A stretch of 64,000 nt of DNA from Acidobacteriota bacterium. Lineage in GTDB: Bacteria > Acidobacteriota > Terriglobia > Bryobacterales > Bryobacteraceae. The notes beneath the pieces are model-generated. The model saw only the letters and a list, made by a program, of their open reading frames with translations. It was not told the origin of the DNA and did not search any database. Shown here in pieces: positions 42,001 to 48,813 of the stretch. Every line of letters begins with the position of its first letter. The stretch's first letter is position 1. The stretch is from assembly GCA_018268935.1 (NCBI GenBank), contig JAFDVS010000061.1, forward strand, positions 86,900 through 150,899, written 5' to 3'. The position numbers and the translations under genes are program-made.

Positions 42001-42381
42001 ACGACGCAGACGAATACGACGAACGCGTTCTCGGCAGGGGCGTTGCGGGCGGATGTGGTGGGGAATCCGAATCTGGATGAGCCGACGATCGGGCGGTGGT
42101 TTGATACGGGGATGTTCCGGCAGCCGGCGGTGTATGCGTTTGGGAATCAGGGGATGAACATCCTGCGGGCGGATGGGCGTAGTGTGGTTAATTTGTCGGT
42201 GCTGCGGAATTTTGGGATTACGGAGGGACTGCGGGCGCAGTTGCGCGGGGAGTTTTTCAATGCGTTCAATCATCCGGATTTTGGGGTGCCGGGCCGGGTG
42301 TTTGGAGGGCCGGGGTTTGGGGTGGTGAACTCGGCGACGGCGGCGCGGCAGATTCAGGTGGGGTTGCGGATGGTGTTTTGA
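39079..42381 (+). CDS. TonB-dependent receptor, Oar-like, with carboxypeptidase-like domain (second copy)
   Basis: About 1100 residues. Signal (MIRGMIRGLGILFSFAMLSYG), carboxypeptidase-regulatory domain (SITGLVTDAQEAVIAGAKVTATHAGTG with GLYSLRPLPIGAYELTVEMEGF), plug near 110-230 (MLWLDGGSGQNMRLG, then EFGGSAGGVVLTTTKSGTN), and a barrel ending in a terminal Phe (QVGLRMVF). Same family as the receptor at 10899-14264 but clearly divergent. ATG 39079 is used; GTG/ATG starts at 39055 and 39091 are possible as no strong ribosome binding site decides. No energy-coupling genes nearby. Ligand unknown. Confidence 0.9.
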   Translation: MIRGMIRGLGILFSFAMLSYGQSPQASITGLVTDAQEAVIAGAKVTATHAGTGVRTEARTNGSGLYSLRPLPIGAYELTVEMEGFRRVVQGGVVLTTSQNLELNFRLELGSVTESVSVSGSGVSIDTRTSDIAQLVESKTIEAMPLGDRRSMNMVNILGAAVFVNYDAGAKPNFSLAGGRTQSQMLWLDGGSGQNMRLGVGQMDMDPPVEVVQEVKIIANNYSAEFGGSAGGVVLTTTKSGTNQLHGSLFEYLRNEKLDGANLFAPVVGTEKVKAPLRYNVFGGTVGGRVVRDKTFYFFAYEGSRRFEGTTRTLTVPSLLQRDGDFSDARTAAGALIPVYDPATTRAEGTRTVRDVFAGNRIPRARFDAVGANFVPFFPVPNRAADNLSGANNFRANGGTRLTRNNFTAKLDHHFSTKDHVTGRWLYNSDIRESATVYPERAADTVNDQPAHQQYFYGSWTRIVRPTVVNDFRFNYGLRFADAQSNGLGGSWPSKIGLKGVPDDAFPTVATAGFATLGAGTHRRLSTPITNVQFVNNLSWVRGRHALKFGVDTRRSHITDQLRQSVSGNFTFSVLPTGQPGVANTGNGLATLLLGFPTAFSTRDTPALRRFSQYVSGFAQDDWSPTRGVTINIGLRWEMDTPILDGDNRMNGFDMQQVNPVSGTAGVVKFAGVGGWREKPYDLDWNNFSPRVGFAWQPFGSEKTVLRGGYGIVVAHPFDHGAPTSASLGYEISSALNTPDNGITAPFYLRNGVPVQPTSPRLDDSFGAVRVGQGATTAVTFFESNRRSGYAQHFNFGVQREVARGTVVEVSYVANLARKLAGPNLSINQIRPERLGPGVAQRDRPFPQFSDVSVVFPSLGVSSYHAGVVRLERRFSGGFNVLATYTYSKFLNNVDEGGSTLGAEGGTYSNFYNRRADWGPSENDVRSRFTFSSVYELPFGKQKRFAKTGVAAWVAGDWSLGGVVTLQSGAPFNVTTQTNTTNAFSAGALRADVVGNPNLDEPTIGRWFDTGMFRQPAVYAFGNQGMNILRADGRSVVNLSVLRNFGITEGLRAQLRGEFFNAFNHPDFGVPGRVFGGPGFGVVNSATAARQIQVGLRMVF

Positions 42382-42441
42382 GGAGAGGCGAGAGTTCCAG
42401 CGGCGGGAGTATACGTGGTGTGCTGGGGCAGTCTTTGGGGG

Positions 42442-42481
42442 CACAGATTCGAACCGATGCGCACCGATGCGCACCGATATT
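42442..42481. repeat. Four-unit 10-bp periodic repeat (CACNGATNNN)
   Basis: Four successive 10-nt units, CACAGATTCG, AACCGATGCG, CACCGATGCG and CACCGATATT, lie in the short gap between the TonB receptor end and the molybdopterin oxidoreductase end. They share the CAC-N-GAT-NNN skeleton with the element at 20147-20176, though the variable bases are GC-rich here. Confidence 0.6.
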
Positions 42482-42495
42482 TGACAGAAGTATGA

Positions 42496-43227
42496 TCAGA
42501 TGCCTGCGTACCAGGAGTAGGGTGTCTTGCGCTGGTGTTTGGCGAGGCTGTCGGTGACGTGGATGCGGGTGAGGAATTTGATGTTCTTGTAGCCGAGTTG
42601 ACGGGCGATGCGGAGGCGGAGGGGGCCTCCGTGACCGATTGGGAGATCGGCGCCGTTGAAGGCGTAGGTGACGAAGGTCTGCGGGTGGAGGGCGTCGGCC
42701 ATATCGATGCTGGATCGCCAATTTTTCTGGTGGGCGGAGTAGACGACGTAGCGAGCCTGGGGGAGAATGCCAGCGGCCTTGAGGATTTCCGATAACGGGA
42801 CGCCGATCCATTCGGCGATGAAGGACCAGCCTTCTTCACAGGCCATGTGCGTGATCTGGTGGCGGGCGGGGAAGGCTTTGATGTCGGAGAGGGAGAGTGA
42901 GGCGGGATTGGAGACGAGGCCGTCGATGGTGAGGCGCCAATCGGCGAAGTTGTTGGCGGCGAGTTGGAGGAATGCCTCATCGCGCGGGGGCTTGCCGTTG
43001 GCGAACGGGTTTTTGGAGATTTTGCTGGTGGGGAACTCGCGGGCGAGGGCGTGAGATGTGATGAGACGATGTGCGGCGTAGGTGAGCGTGTCTCCGGCGC
43101 GGTAGAGTCCGCCGACGTAGTTGGGAGGTACGAGGCCGTAGGTTTCGGCGATGCGGGCTGCGGCGGCGAGGCCGGTGGCTCCGGCAGCAGTGGCGAGTCC
43201 GGTTGTGATGAGTTTGCGGCGGTTCAT
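42496..43227 (-). CDS. Sulfite-oxidase-like molybdopterin oxidoreductase
   Basis: A 243-residue protein of the molybdopterin-binding (sulfite oxidase/MsrP) fold. It begins MNRRKLITTGLATAAGATG, a Tat-type signal (NRRKLITT). The molybdenum-ligand Cys is in the block ITHMACEEGWSFIAEWIGVPL, and the cofactor contacts include GHGGPLRLRIARQLGYKNIKFL. The start ATG at 43227 overlaps the cytochrome b stop (ATGA), so the two form an electron-transfer pair: the cytochrome passes electrons to or from this periplasmic enzyme. A longer reading upstream is spurious. Substrate unknown, sulfite or oxidised methionine being family options. Confidence 0.88.
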   Translation of the reverse strand: MNRRKLITTGLATAAGATGLAAAARIAETYGLVPPNYVGGLYRAGDTLTYAAHRLITSHALAREFPTSKISKNPFANGKPPRDEAFLQLAANNFADWRLTIDGLVSNPASLSLSDIKAFPARHQITHMACEEGWSFIAEWIGVPLSEILKAAGILPQARYVVYSAHQKNWRSSIDMADALHPQTFVTYAFNGADLPIGHGGPLRLRIARQLGYKNIKFLTRIHVTDSLAKHQRKTPYSWYAGI

Positions 43228-43832
43228 GCCTGCTCCTTTGTCTTTGTGCCGATGGTCATGGCTCGCATGTGTGCTTTGAATCCGGTGGTGCTGACCTTCG
43301 CTGTGTGGACGAAGAAGAAGAGGACGAGCAAGAGGGTGGCGAAGAAATGAATGGTGCGGGCGCTTTGCTGGCCGCCGCAGATTTCTACGGTGAAGGGAAA
43401 TGCCGATGCGAAGGCGGGGGACATGGCGAGTCCGGTCCAGATGAGGAGCGGCAGGAGGCCGAAGACGACGGCCAGGTAGGTGCGGTGCTGGAGGGGGTTG
43501 TAGATGGCGGCTTGTTTGCGGAAATGGCGGGTGCGGAGGGCGTAGATAAGGTAGATGAGGCCGGTGATGACGATGGCCCAGGCGGTTTGGAAGTGAAGGG
43601 AGCGGCTCCAGCCGTTTTGATCCTTGAGGACGTAGTTGTAGCCGGTGGGGACGGAGCCGCGGGAAGCGGGGATGGGGAGTTGGAAGAGGGCTGGGGTGTT
43701 GACGTTGCCTTCCTCGCCCCAGTAGAAGCGGGGGTGGGAGATGACGAGTTCCACACCGCTGACGAGGAGGGCGAAGAAGGAGAGGGTGGTGATCCAATGG
43801 GTGACACGGATGAGGGCGGAGTGGGGGTGCAT
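43224..43832 (-). CDS. Membrane cytochrome b (b561/ferric-reductase-like)
   Basis: A 202-residue four-helix membrane protein. Candidate heme-ligand His residues are placed in VTHWITTLSFFALLVSG, SLHFQTAWAIVITGLIYLIYAL and IHFFATLLLVLFFFVHTAKV, the arrangement of di-heme cytochrome b subunits of the NarI/PhsC/b561 type. GGAG lies about 4 nt before the ATG. It is transcribed with the molybdopterin oxidoreductase and overlaps it by 4 nt, so it is the likely quinone-side partner. It is separated by 51 nt from the truncated amidohydrolase upstream. Confidence 0.85.
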   Translation of the reverse strand: MHPHSALIRVTHWITTLSFFALLVSGVELVISHPRFYWGEEGNVNTPALFQLPIPASRGSVPTGYNYVLKDQNGWSRSLHFQTAWAIVITGLIYLIYALRTRHFRKQAAIYNPLQHRTYLAVVFGLLPLLIWTGLAMSPAFASAFPFTVEICGGQQSARTIHFFATLLLVLFFFVHTAKVSTTGFKAHMRAMTIGTKTKEQA

Positions 43833-43883
43833 GCTCTCCAGTAGGGTTGAGTATACACGACTGAGCCGCCCTGGGGGCCGGCG

Positions 43884-44450
43884 CTATTGGCGGACTAGCT
43901 TGCCGTTTAGGATTACAGTGACCGGTTGAATGTCTTTGATGGCGTCTTCCGGGACGGTCATGTAATCGCGGTCGGTGATGACGAGGTCGGCGAGTTTGCC
44001 GGCTTCGATGGAGCCGCGTTCTGTTTCGGCGTGCTGGAGGTGGGCGGCCCAGAGGGTGTACATTTTGAGGGCATCCTGGCGGCTGATGCGCTCTTCGGGG
44101 AAAAGGACTTCGCCGTTGGTCATGCGGCGGGTGACGGCGGTCCACATGCCCTGGAAGGGATTGTAGGGGTTGGTGGCGTTGTTCTTGTCGTGGCCGATCA
44201 TGTGGTCACTGCCGCCGGCGAGAATGACGCCTTTGTCGCGGTAGGTTTTGAGGGGGATGAAGTAGCGGAGTCCGTTGTTGGGGAATACTTTTTTTAGCGC
44301 GGGGCCGTCTTTGTAGAGCCAGGCGGGTTGGATGCGCCAGGTCATGACGACTCGGAGCGGGAGTTGATTTGCGCGGGCGAGCTCCTGGTAGAGGGCGATG
44401 TCTTCGTCGCCGACGGCGCGGTCGCCGATGGAGGTGAGTCCGGCATCGAC
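43884..44450 (-). pseudogene. Truncated amidohydrolase copy with internal in-frame deletion
   Basis: This is about 97% identical over its length to parts of the intact amidohydrolase at 48814-50499, same orientation. It lacks the N-terminal half (homology stops at 44450), and an internal 450-nt stretch (49260-49709 in the intact copy, exactly 150 codons) is missing. The reading frame is kept across the joint, giving MTWRIQPAWLYKDG where the intact protein has these sequences 150 residues apart. Both sides of the breakpoint end in GA. The remnant keeps the GGSDHM metal site but lacks the HxH motif, so it is presumed inactive. Confidence 0.9.
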
Positions 44451-44702
44451 TCGATGCCTACGTCGGGAGTGTGCAGCCGTCAGGCGTTTAACCTCGAGTC
44501 GCGACTACAATCCGAGGCAGTCGACAAGTATTATGGAAAAATACCTGTGAGGGAAGCCCTGCTGGTGAGAATGTTGCCTTAGAGGCCAGTTGAGGGCGAG
44601 TTGGCAAGACGAGGGAAGTTTGGCGAAACGACGGACTGTCATGAGATAACGCGAATGTGAAGTTGCGAGTCTACCTGCGGTATGGAAGAAGAGGGTACTC
44701 TG

Positions 44703-45188
44703 ATGTGGTGGCACTACTGCGCTGGTTACGGCTGTTCACTAGTTTTGGGCAGCATTCTAGTGGGTCGGCTCGTTCGGGGCCTCAGAGACGGCATCGGCCG
44801 CGGCAGGCTGGACCTTTCTTATCTTGAGGAGCATCCGCTCCTTGTTGGACTGATCGAGCGCTTTCTTTACACCGCGGCGTGGGACTTTAAACGACCGGAG
44901 TTCATCGGAGTTTGGCTTATTCTCAAGGCCACCGGAAACTGGAAGGGGTGGCAAGACGAACGTCATGGACGCGCTCTATTCAATGTGTTCCTTATAGGAA
45001 ACGGGTTTTCGATCGTGTATGGAGCACTTGGTGGGCTGGTGATCGAGTGGCTGCAGAAAGCCCTTTTCATGGCCGCCGTGGCGACACCCTCGTTAGTCGC
45101 ATTGCTGAACCTTGCTGTGATTTTGTGGGTGGAGAGACTAAATCAGACGCGCGGACTAAAGGATACCGGCAGTTTTCAGCGGCATTAG
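44703..45188 (+). CDS. Island membrane protein, unknown family
   Basis: A 161-residue protein from the ATG at 44703, which has GAGGG 7 nt upstream; an ATG 21 nt earlier has none. Hydrophobic segments: GCSLVLGSILVGRLV, FIGVWLILKATG, FLIGNGFSIVYGALGGLVI and MAAVATPSLVALLNLAVILWV, giving about three to four membrane passes. Charged loops: LEEHPLLVGLIERFLYTAAWDFKRPE and GNWKGWQDERHGRALFN. I do not recognise the family. It is transcribed toward the three-gene minus-strand operon and ends 44 nt from the radical SAM stop. Confidence 0.6.
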   Translation: MWWHYCAGYGCSLVLGSILVGRLVRGLRDGIGRGRLDLSYLEEHPLLVGLIERFLYTAAWDFKRPEFIGVWLILKATGNWKGWQDERHGRALFNVFLIGNGFSIVYGALGGLVIEWLQKALFMAAVATPSLVALLNLAVILWVERLNQTRGLKDTGSFQRH

Positions 45189-45232
45189 TTGCCATCTGTT
45201 GCCATCACATCGGCGTGGGACCGAAGACTAAT

Positions 45233-46531
45233 TCAGAACCAAATGGGCACCCCGTCTTGTTGTATGGTCGGCAACTCGTCCCGGATCATGTCAAGTTTTC
45301 CGGCAAGCTGTGTTGAAATTTTGCTAAGAGCAAGATTGTGTTGGCAGTGGCGCGTGCATTCCCCACAAGGCGTGAAATCCGGCTTTGCTGGATCGATCAA
45401 TTCCAGATTTTGTCTCTCCATGGCATACCTGTCTCCATTCCAAACTTCGGCAAAGCCTGCGCGCAGCACATTTCCCATGCTGTGCCTCTCCCGAAACTTC
45501 AGCGTGAGAGCATCCAGTCCGTGATTGTCGCGATACAAATGGCAACAGGGGAACACTTCGCCGTCCACGTCAATGAGCGAGAATAGGAATGGCGTAAAGC
45601 ACCGGAGGTGACGATCCGCATATAGCGATTTGACGGGTTCGCCCGCAGCGATTCCTGTGCTAGAAAACACACCGCGAGATAAACACTCCCTAATGTAGTC
45701 AAGGTTCGTATTCTTCAGTTTTGATGAAGAGATCTCCCTAATTTGCCGTAAAAGGGATTCGATGGCTTTCTCGTCCAAAAGGAAGGCGGGACGCATCTCT
45801 AGAGCCGCTACAGATCCAGTGACGAACTTGAATGTGACATTTGGAATCCCAATCTCATCACGTATGAAATTGCTGACACTTTGAAGGTCTGACTTGCTGT
45901 TCACTTGCTGGAGCGTGACGGTTGCCGCCAGATGGACGCCCATGCGGTCCAGCTTTGCTGTGAATTCCCGTAAGAGTTCGATACGCGGGTTGGATCTCGT
46001 TCCGCGGATGGTGCCATCGTCACCGGGTAGGCCGTCGATCGAAATTGACACCCAGTCGACGTTGTCGCGAATGGCGCTCAATACTTCGGCCCTCTGCCCG
46101 TGTGTATGTCCAGACATCGTACCATTTGTGTACATGCCGAGCCGATGGCCTGCCTGTCTTGCCGCTGTCAGAAGTGATGGCAAATCGGAACGTGAAGTGG
46201 GTTCTCCTCCCGAAAAGACCAATGACCGAACACCGAAGGACGCCAGATCTCGAAAGATGCTTGTCCATGCGTCACAACCGATGTTCTTGCGTTGCTCCGA
46301 CCAATGATCGCACATCACGCACTGAGTTGTGCACGCGGAAGTGACTTGAACCTGTACGCAGATAGGCGGCGGAACATTGTGGTAGTTACGTGCCGCAGCG
46401 GACTTCAGGTGAGGGATCACATGCGGCAAATAGTCAACTAGTCGGTTGTGCCGATAGTGTAGTCCACTATAAGAATGATCTGACAACAAGTCATCAATCT
46501 CAGTGCGGAGAAGCGGATTAGGCGGTCTCAT
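45233..46531 (-). CDS. Radical SAM/SPASM enzyme of the island operon
   Basis: A 432-residue radical SAM enzyme. The [4Fe-4S] motif is CX3CX2C at C67, C71, C74 (SACTTQCVMCDHW). GGEP (residues 108-111) and the IDGLPG strand fit the SAM-binding barrel. The C-terminal half has a SPASM-like cluster site with C311, C329, C330, C389, C392 and C396 (GEVFPCCHLY, CGECTRHCQHN), which would hold one or two extra clusters, as in peptide- or sugar-modifying maturases. It starts in the ATGA overlap with the nucleotidyltransferase upstream, so they work together. No precursor peptide gene is obvious. Substrate unknown. Confidence 0.88.
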   Translation of the reverse strand: MRPPNPLLRTEIDDLLSDHSYSGLHYRHNRLVDYLPHVIPHLKSAAARNYHNVPPPICVQVQVTSACTTQCVMCDHWSEQRKNIGCDAWTSIFRDLASFGVRSLVFSGGEPTSRSDLPSLLTAARQAGHRLGMYTNGTMSGHTHGQRAEVLSAIRDNVDWVSISIDGLPGDDGTIRGTRSNPRIELLREFTAKLDRMGVHLAATVTLQQVNSKSDLQSVSNFIRDEIGIPNVTFKFVTGSVAALEMRPAFLLDEKAIESLLRQIREISSSKLKNTNLDYIRECLSRGVFSSTGIAAGEPVKSLYADRHLRCFTPFLFSLIDVDGEVFPCCHLYRDNHGLDALTLKFRERHSMGNVLRAGFAEVWNGDRYAMERQNLELIDPAKPDFTPCGECTRHCQHNLALSKISTQLAGKLDMIRDELPTIQQDGVPIWF

Positions 46532-47706
46532 GAGGTTCGTGTCTCCGGTTTTGTAGCAAGGAGAAGTTCTATTTCATCTGTGTCGAAATGGGGTGACCGG
46601 CCAGTACCCTGGAGAGAGCTGTATGCTCCCAAGAGAGCTCTCTCCACGACGCCTCCGGGTACTGCAACCGACGAATCATGCCCAATTATAGACATGTTAA
46701 TGGAAGTTTCGACTCCCACCGCTACACGCTCGAGAAGGAGGCTGCTTGTAATTCTTGCACCCGAAGCCACTCGACATTCATTTCCAAGTATTGCATTGGG
46801 GCCAACCTGACATCCGGGTTCGATTGTGACGGCATCGCCGAGAAGAACTGGAGGAACCAGCGTACTGTCTGATGACACTATGCAGTTGAGCCCCATGGAG
46901 ACGCCGTTCCGTAGGGTGCTACGTGGGAAGTCAAGCGCCAAATGCCCACTGAGTGCTTTCATGTTTGCCTCGAACAACCGAGAGGGACTACCGATATCGA
47001 AGCGGAATCCATTGCCAATGTCTAAACCAAAGAGTCGGCCCGGCTGTGTTGTTGCTTCATGTTCAAAAATGTCACGCGAAAAGTCGACTGCAGAGGGGCC
47101 GCGTCTGGCATCGATCAATTCTTTCTCAATCACGAAAACCGCTGCATTTGCAAGGCAAAAATCTGTAGAAACCTCCTCGATGAGCGGCTTTTCCTTGAAT
47201 CTGGTGATAGCACCTGAAGGATTAACAGACATCACGCCATGGTAAGTACGGCCATCAACACCAGGTATGGTGAGGTCTGTGGGCCGATGAAATAGGATGG
47301 TCGCCAGCCCCCCACGCTGACGGTTTTCACCATGCGCGGCAAGTACCTTCTGGAAGTCGCACCGGAGCAGACTGTCCCCATAGATGACAAGGAACCGGCA
47401 GGCTCCTTCTTGCATGGCAAGATGAAAGCTCTCCAGTGTACCTCGCGCCGTGCTCGGGGGGTGGATGACAGTAAGTTCGAAACCGGGTGGAGCACACTGA
47501 GCAGCAGCATCCAACATGGCGGCCCCGGTGTCGCTTATGCACAGGGTTGCCGAATGAAGCCCAGATGCGCTTAGCTGCGTCAACAGGTATTTGAGGATTG
47601 CAGCATTGCAGACGGGCAACAATGTTTTGGGGCGATCAAGCGTTAGAGGAAATAGTCGAGTTCCCAATCCCGCCGCAAGGATGACGACTTGAGTAGTAGT
47701 GTTCAT
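46528..47706 (-). CDS. Sugar-phosphate nucleotidyltransferase with hexapeptide-repeat C-terminus
   Basis: A 392-residue enzyme from ATG 47706. The NTP-transferase signature LAAGLGTRLFPLTLDRPKTLLPV starts at residue 10; YGDSLLRCDF and FKEKPLIEEVSTDFCLANAAVFV fit sugar binding. Residues 270-360 (NGVSMGLNCIVSSDSTLVPPVLLGDAVTIEPGCQVGPNAIL) form a left-handed beta-helix. Such enzymes make NDP-sugars (GDP-mannose, dTDP-glucose or UDP types). Start is 14 nt after the stop of the membrane protein upstream and the end overlaps the radical SAM start by 4 nt, so the three are one operon. Which sugar and nucleotide cannot be told. Confidence 0.87.
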   Translation of the reverse strand: MNTTTQVVILAAGLGTRLFPLTLDRPKTLLPVCNAAILKYLLTQLSASGLHSATLCISDTGAAMLDAAAQCAPPGFELTVIHPPSTARGTLESFHLAMQEGACRFLVIYGDSLLRCDFQKVLAAHGENRQRGGLATILFHRPTDLTIPGVDGRTYHGVMSVNPSGAITRFKEKPLIEEVSTDFCLANAAVFVIEKELIDARRGPSAVDFSRDIFEHEATTQPGRLFGLDIGNGFRFDIGSPSRLFEANMKALSGHLALDFPRSTLRNGVSMGLNCIVSSDSTLVPPVLLGDAVTIEPGCQVGPNAILGNECRVASGARITSSLLLERVAVGVETSINMSIIGHDSSVAVPGGVVERALLGAYSSLQGTGRSPHFDTDEIELLLATKPETRTS

Positions 47707-47720
47707 GTTCAGGGTGACAA

Positions 47721-48662
47721 CTACTCCTGCTTCACATTGTGACCGTGGTGGAGGGCTGACGTGGCACTTGTTCTCAGATAAGTTTGTATCTCTTTGATAT
47801 TGTCCTCCTCGATGATCCCAGCCTGGATCTTCAGAAGAGCCTTTGTTTCCGGAAGCTGCCAAATCCTGCTGTAGCGCTCACTGACATTTGCGCCTAGAGC
47901 GCTTCCTCCTTGCAACAGGAAGATCCGGCGCTGATCGTTGCGGAGTCCGAAATTCAGATCCCAGGCAAGCAGCACACCGCCGTGACTGCCCGACTTGGAG
48001 AACGAAGTGCATGAATCAAACAAAATAACAGGATGCATTCGTATTTCTAAAGAGCAGTGTATCTTGTCTCTCGATATTTGATTTCTAATTCTTTCAGCGC
48101 TGTCGATGGCGATAGCGATATCGCCGCGGTTGAGCTGTGTCAAGCTGAATGTGCATACACGCCTGTCATAAATTCGAGGGTCCATGAGACACAGATGCAC
48201 GGTTACTCCCTTCTTGAGGATCTTGAGGAGGCCATCAGTGTCCTCCAAGAGCCAACGCAGACTGCCTCCAGTGCTATTTACAGCCGATCCCCGTTTGAGG
48301 AAGTTCAGCATGGCAGGCGAGAAGAGATCGTATTTAGCCTTGAAATCATCACGTGATGTGAATATCTCGCTCACGCCCAAGCGTAAACAAGACCCCGAGA
48401 GTTCGGCTGAATGACTGAGGATGTTCTCCAGGGCATGAGTAAAGATCTGATTGTGGTGGTCGGCCAGGGATGCCTCATAGATGAGCTTGATCGAGAAGAC
48501 ACTCAACAAAGTAATGCCGCCCGAATGCGCTATTTCCTTGAGAAACGGCGGCATTTTGCCACCAAAGGTCTCGGCCGAGAGCCAACTACATAGCCCTAGA
48601 GCCATGCACAACAATGTTGTCGAAGTGAGCCACTCCTTCAGTTTTTTCCACATGGCTGACAT
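47721..48662 (-). CDS. Island membrane protein with soluble PLD-like/DUF5919-like domain
   Basis: A 313-residue protein, first gene of the island operon. Two hydrophobic segments (TTLLCMALGLCSWLSA at 15-30 and GITLLSVFSIKLIYEAS at 49-65) anchor it. A cytosolic domain follows: LRLGVSEIFTSRDDF, then LLEDTDGLLKILKKGVTVHLCLMDPR near 145-170, and IHCSLEIRMHPVILFDSC. The 'G.....SR..F ... LL..GV.V.L.L.DP' layout recalls DUF5919/phospholipase-D-like sensor proteins, but the HKD catalytic motif is not seen, so I call it PLD-like at best. Base use is less GC-rich than in the flanks. Confidence 0.55.
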   Translation of the reverse strand: MSAMWKKLKEWLTSTTLLCMALGLCSWLSAETFGGKMPPFLKEIAHSGGITLLSVFSIKLIYEASLADHHNQIFTHALENILSHSAELSGSCLRLGVSEIFTSRDDFKAKYDLFSPAMLNFLKRGSAVNSTGGSLRWLLEDTDGLLKILKKGVTVHLCLMDPRIYDRRVCTFSLTQLNRGDIAIAIDSAERIRNQISRDKIHCSLEIRMHPVILFDSCTSFSKSGSHGGVLLAWDLNFGLRNDQRRIFLLQGGSALGANVSERYSRIWQLPETKALLKIQAGIIEEDNIKEIQTYLRTSATSALHHGHNVKQE

Positions 48663-48813
48663 TCGAGAATCAGGGTATCACAAGGGAGTGCTGCGCAGCG
48701 GTAGGCACGGCACTTCTAAATAGCCCGTGCCTTGACACACCAGAATTTTGACGATTGACATTTTTGAGCGCCGACAGCACCCGCAAACCTGTGTCGGCCC
48801 CGATGCTCACGCT

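Larger units (their letters stand above)
44450..48813. mobile_element. Genomic island between direct copies of an amidohydrolase
   Basis: About 4.4 kb lying between the truncated copy (43884-44450) and the intact copy (48814-50499) of the same gene, both on the minus strand. It carries four genes of unusual kind (44703-45188, 45233-46531, 46528-47706, 47721-48662). By eye its base composition is clearly less GC-rich than the neighbours. No integrase, transposase or tRNA is present. The repeats suggest it arrived by integration of DNA carrying part of the amidohydrolase, or by duplication around an insertion. Non-coding ends: 44451-44702 and 48663-48813, in which I see no further gene. Confidence 0.6.

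Noticed and set aside
43228..44145. Upstream extension of the molybdopterin oxidoreductase
   Set aside because: Overlaps the cytochrome b and amidohydrolase relic in a wrong frame; Tat signal marks the true start.
44328..44582. Small plus-strand gene at the island edge
   Set aside because: Composed of antisense amidohydrolase remnant plus unmatched sequence.
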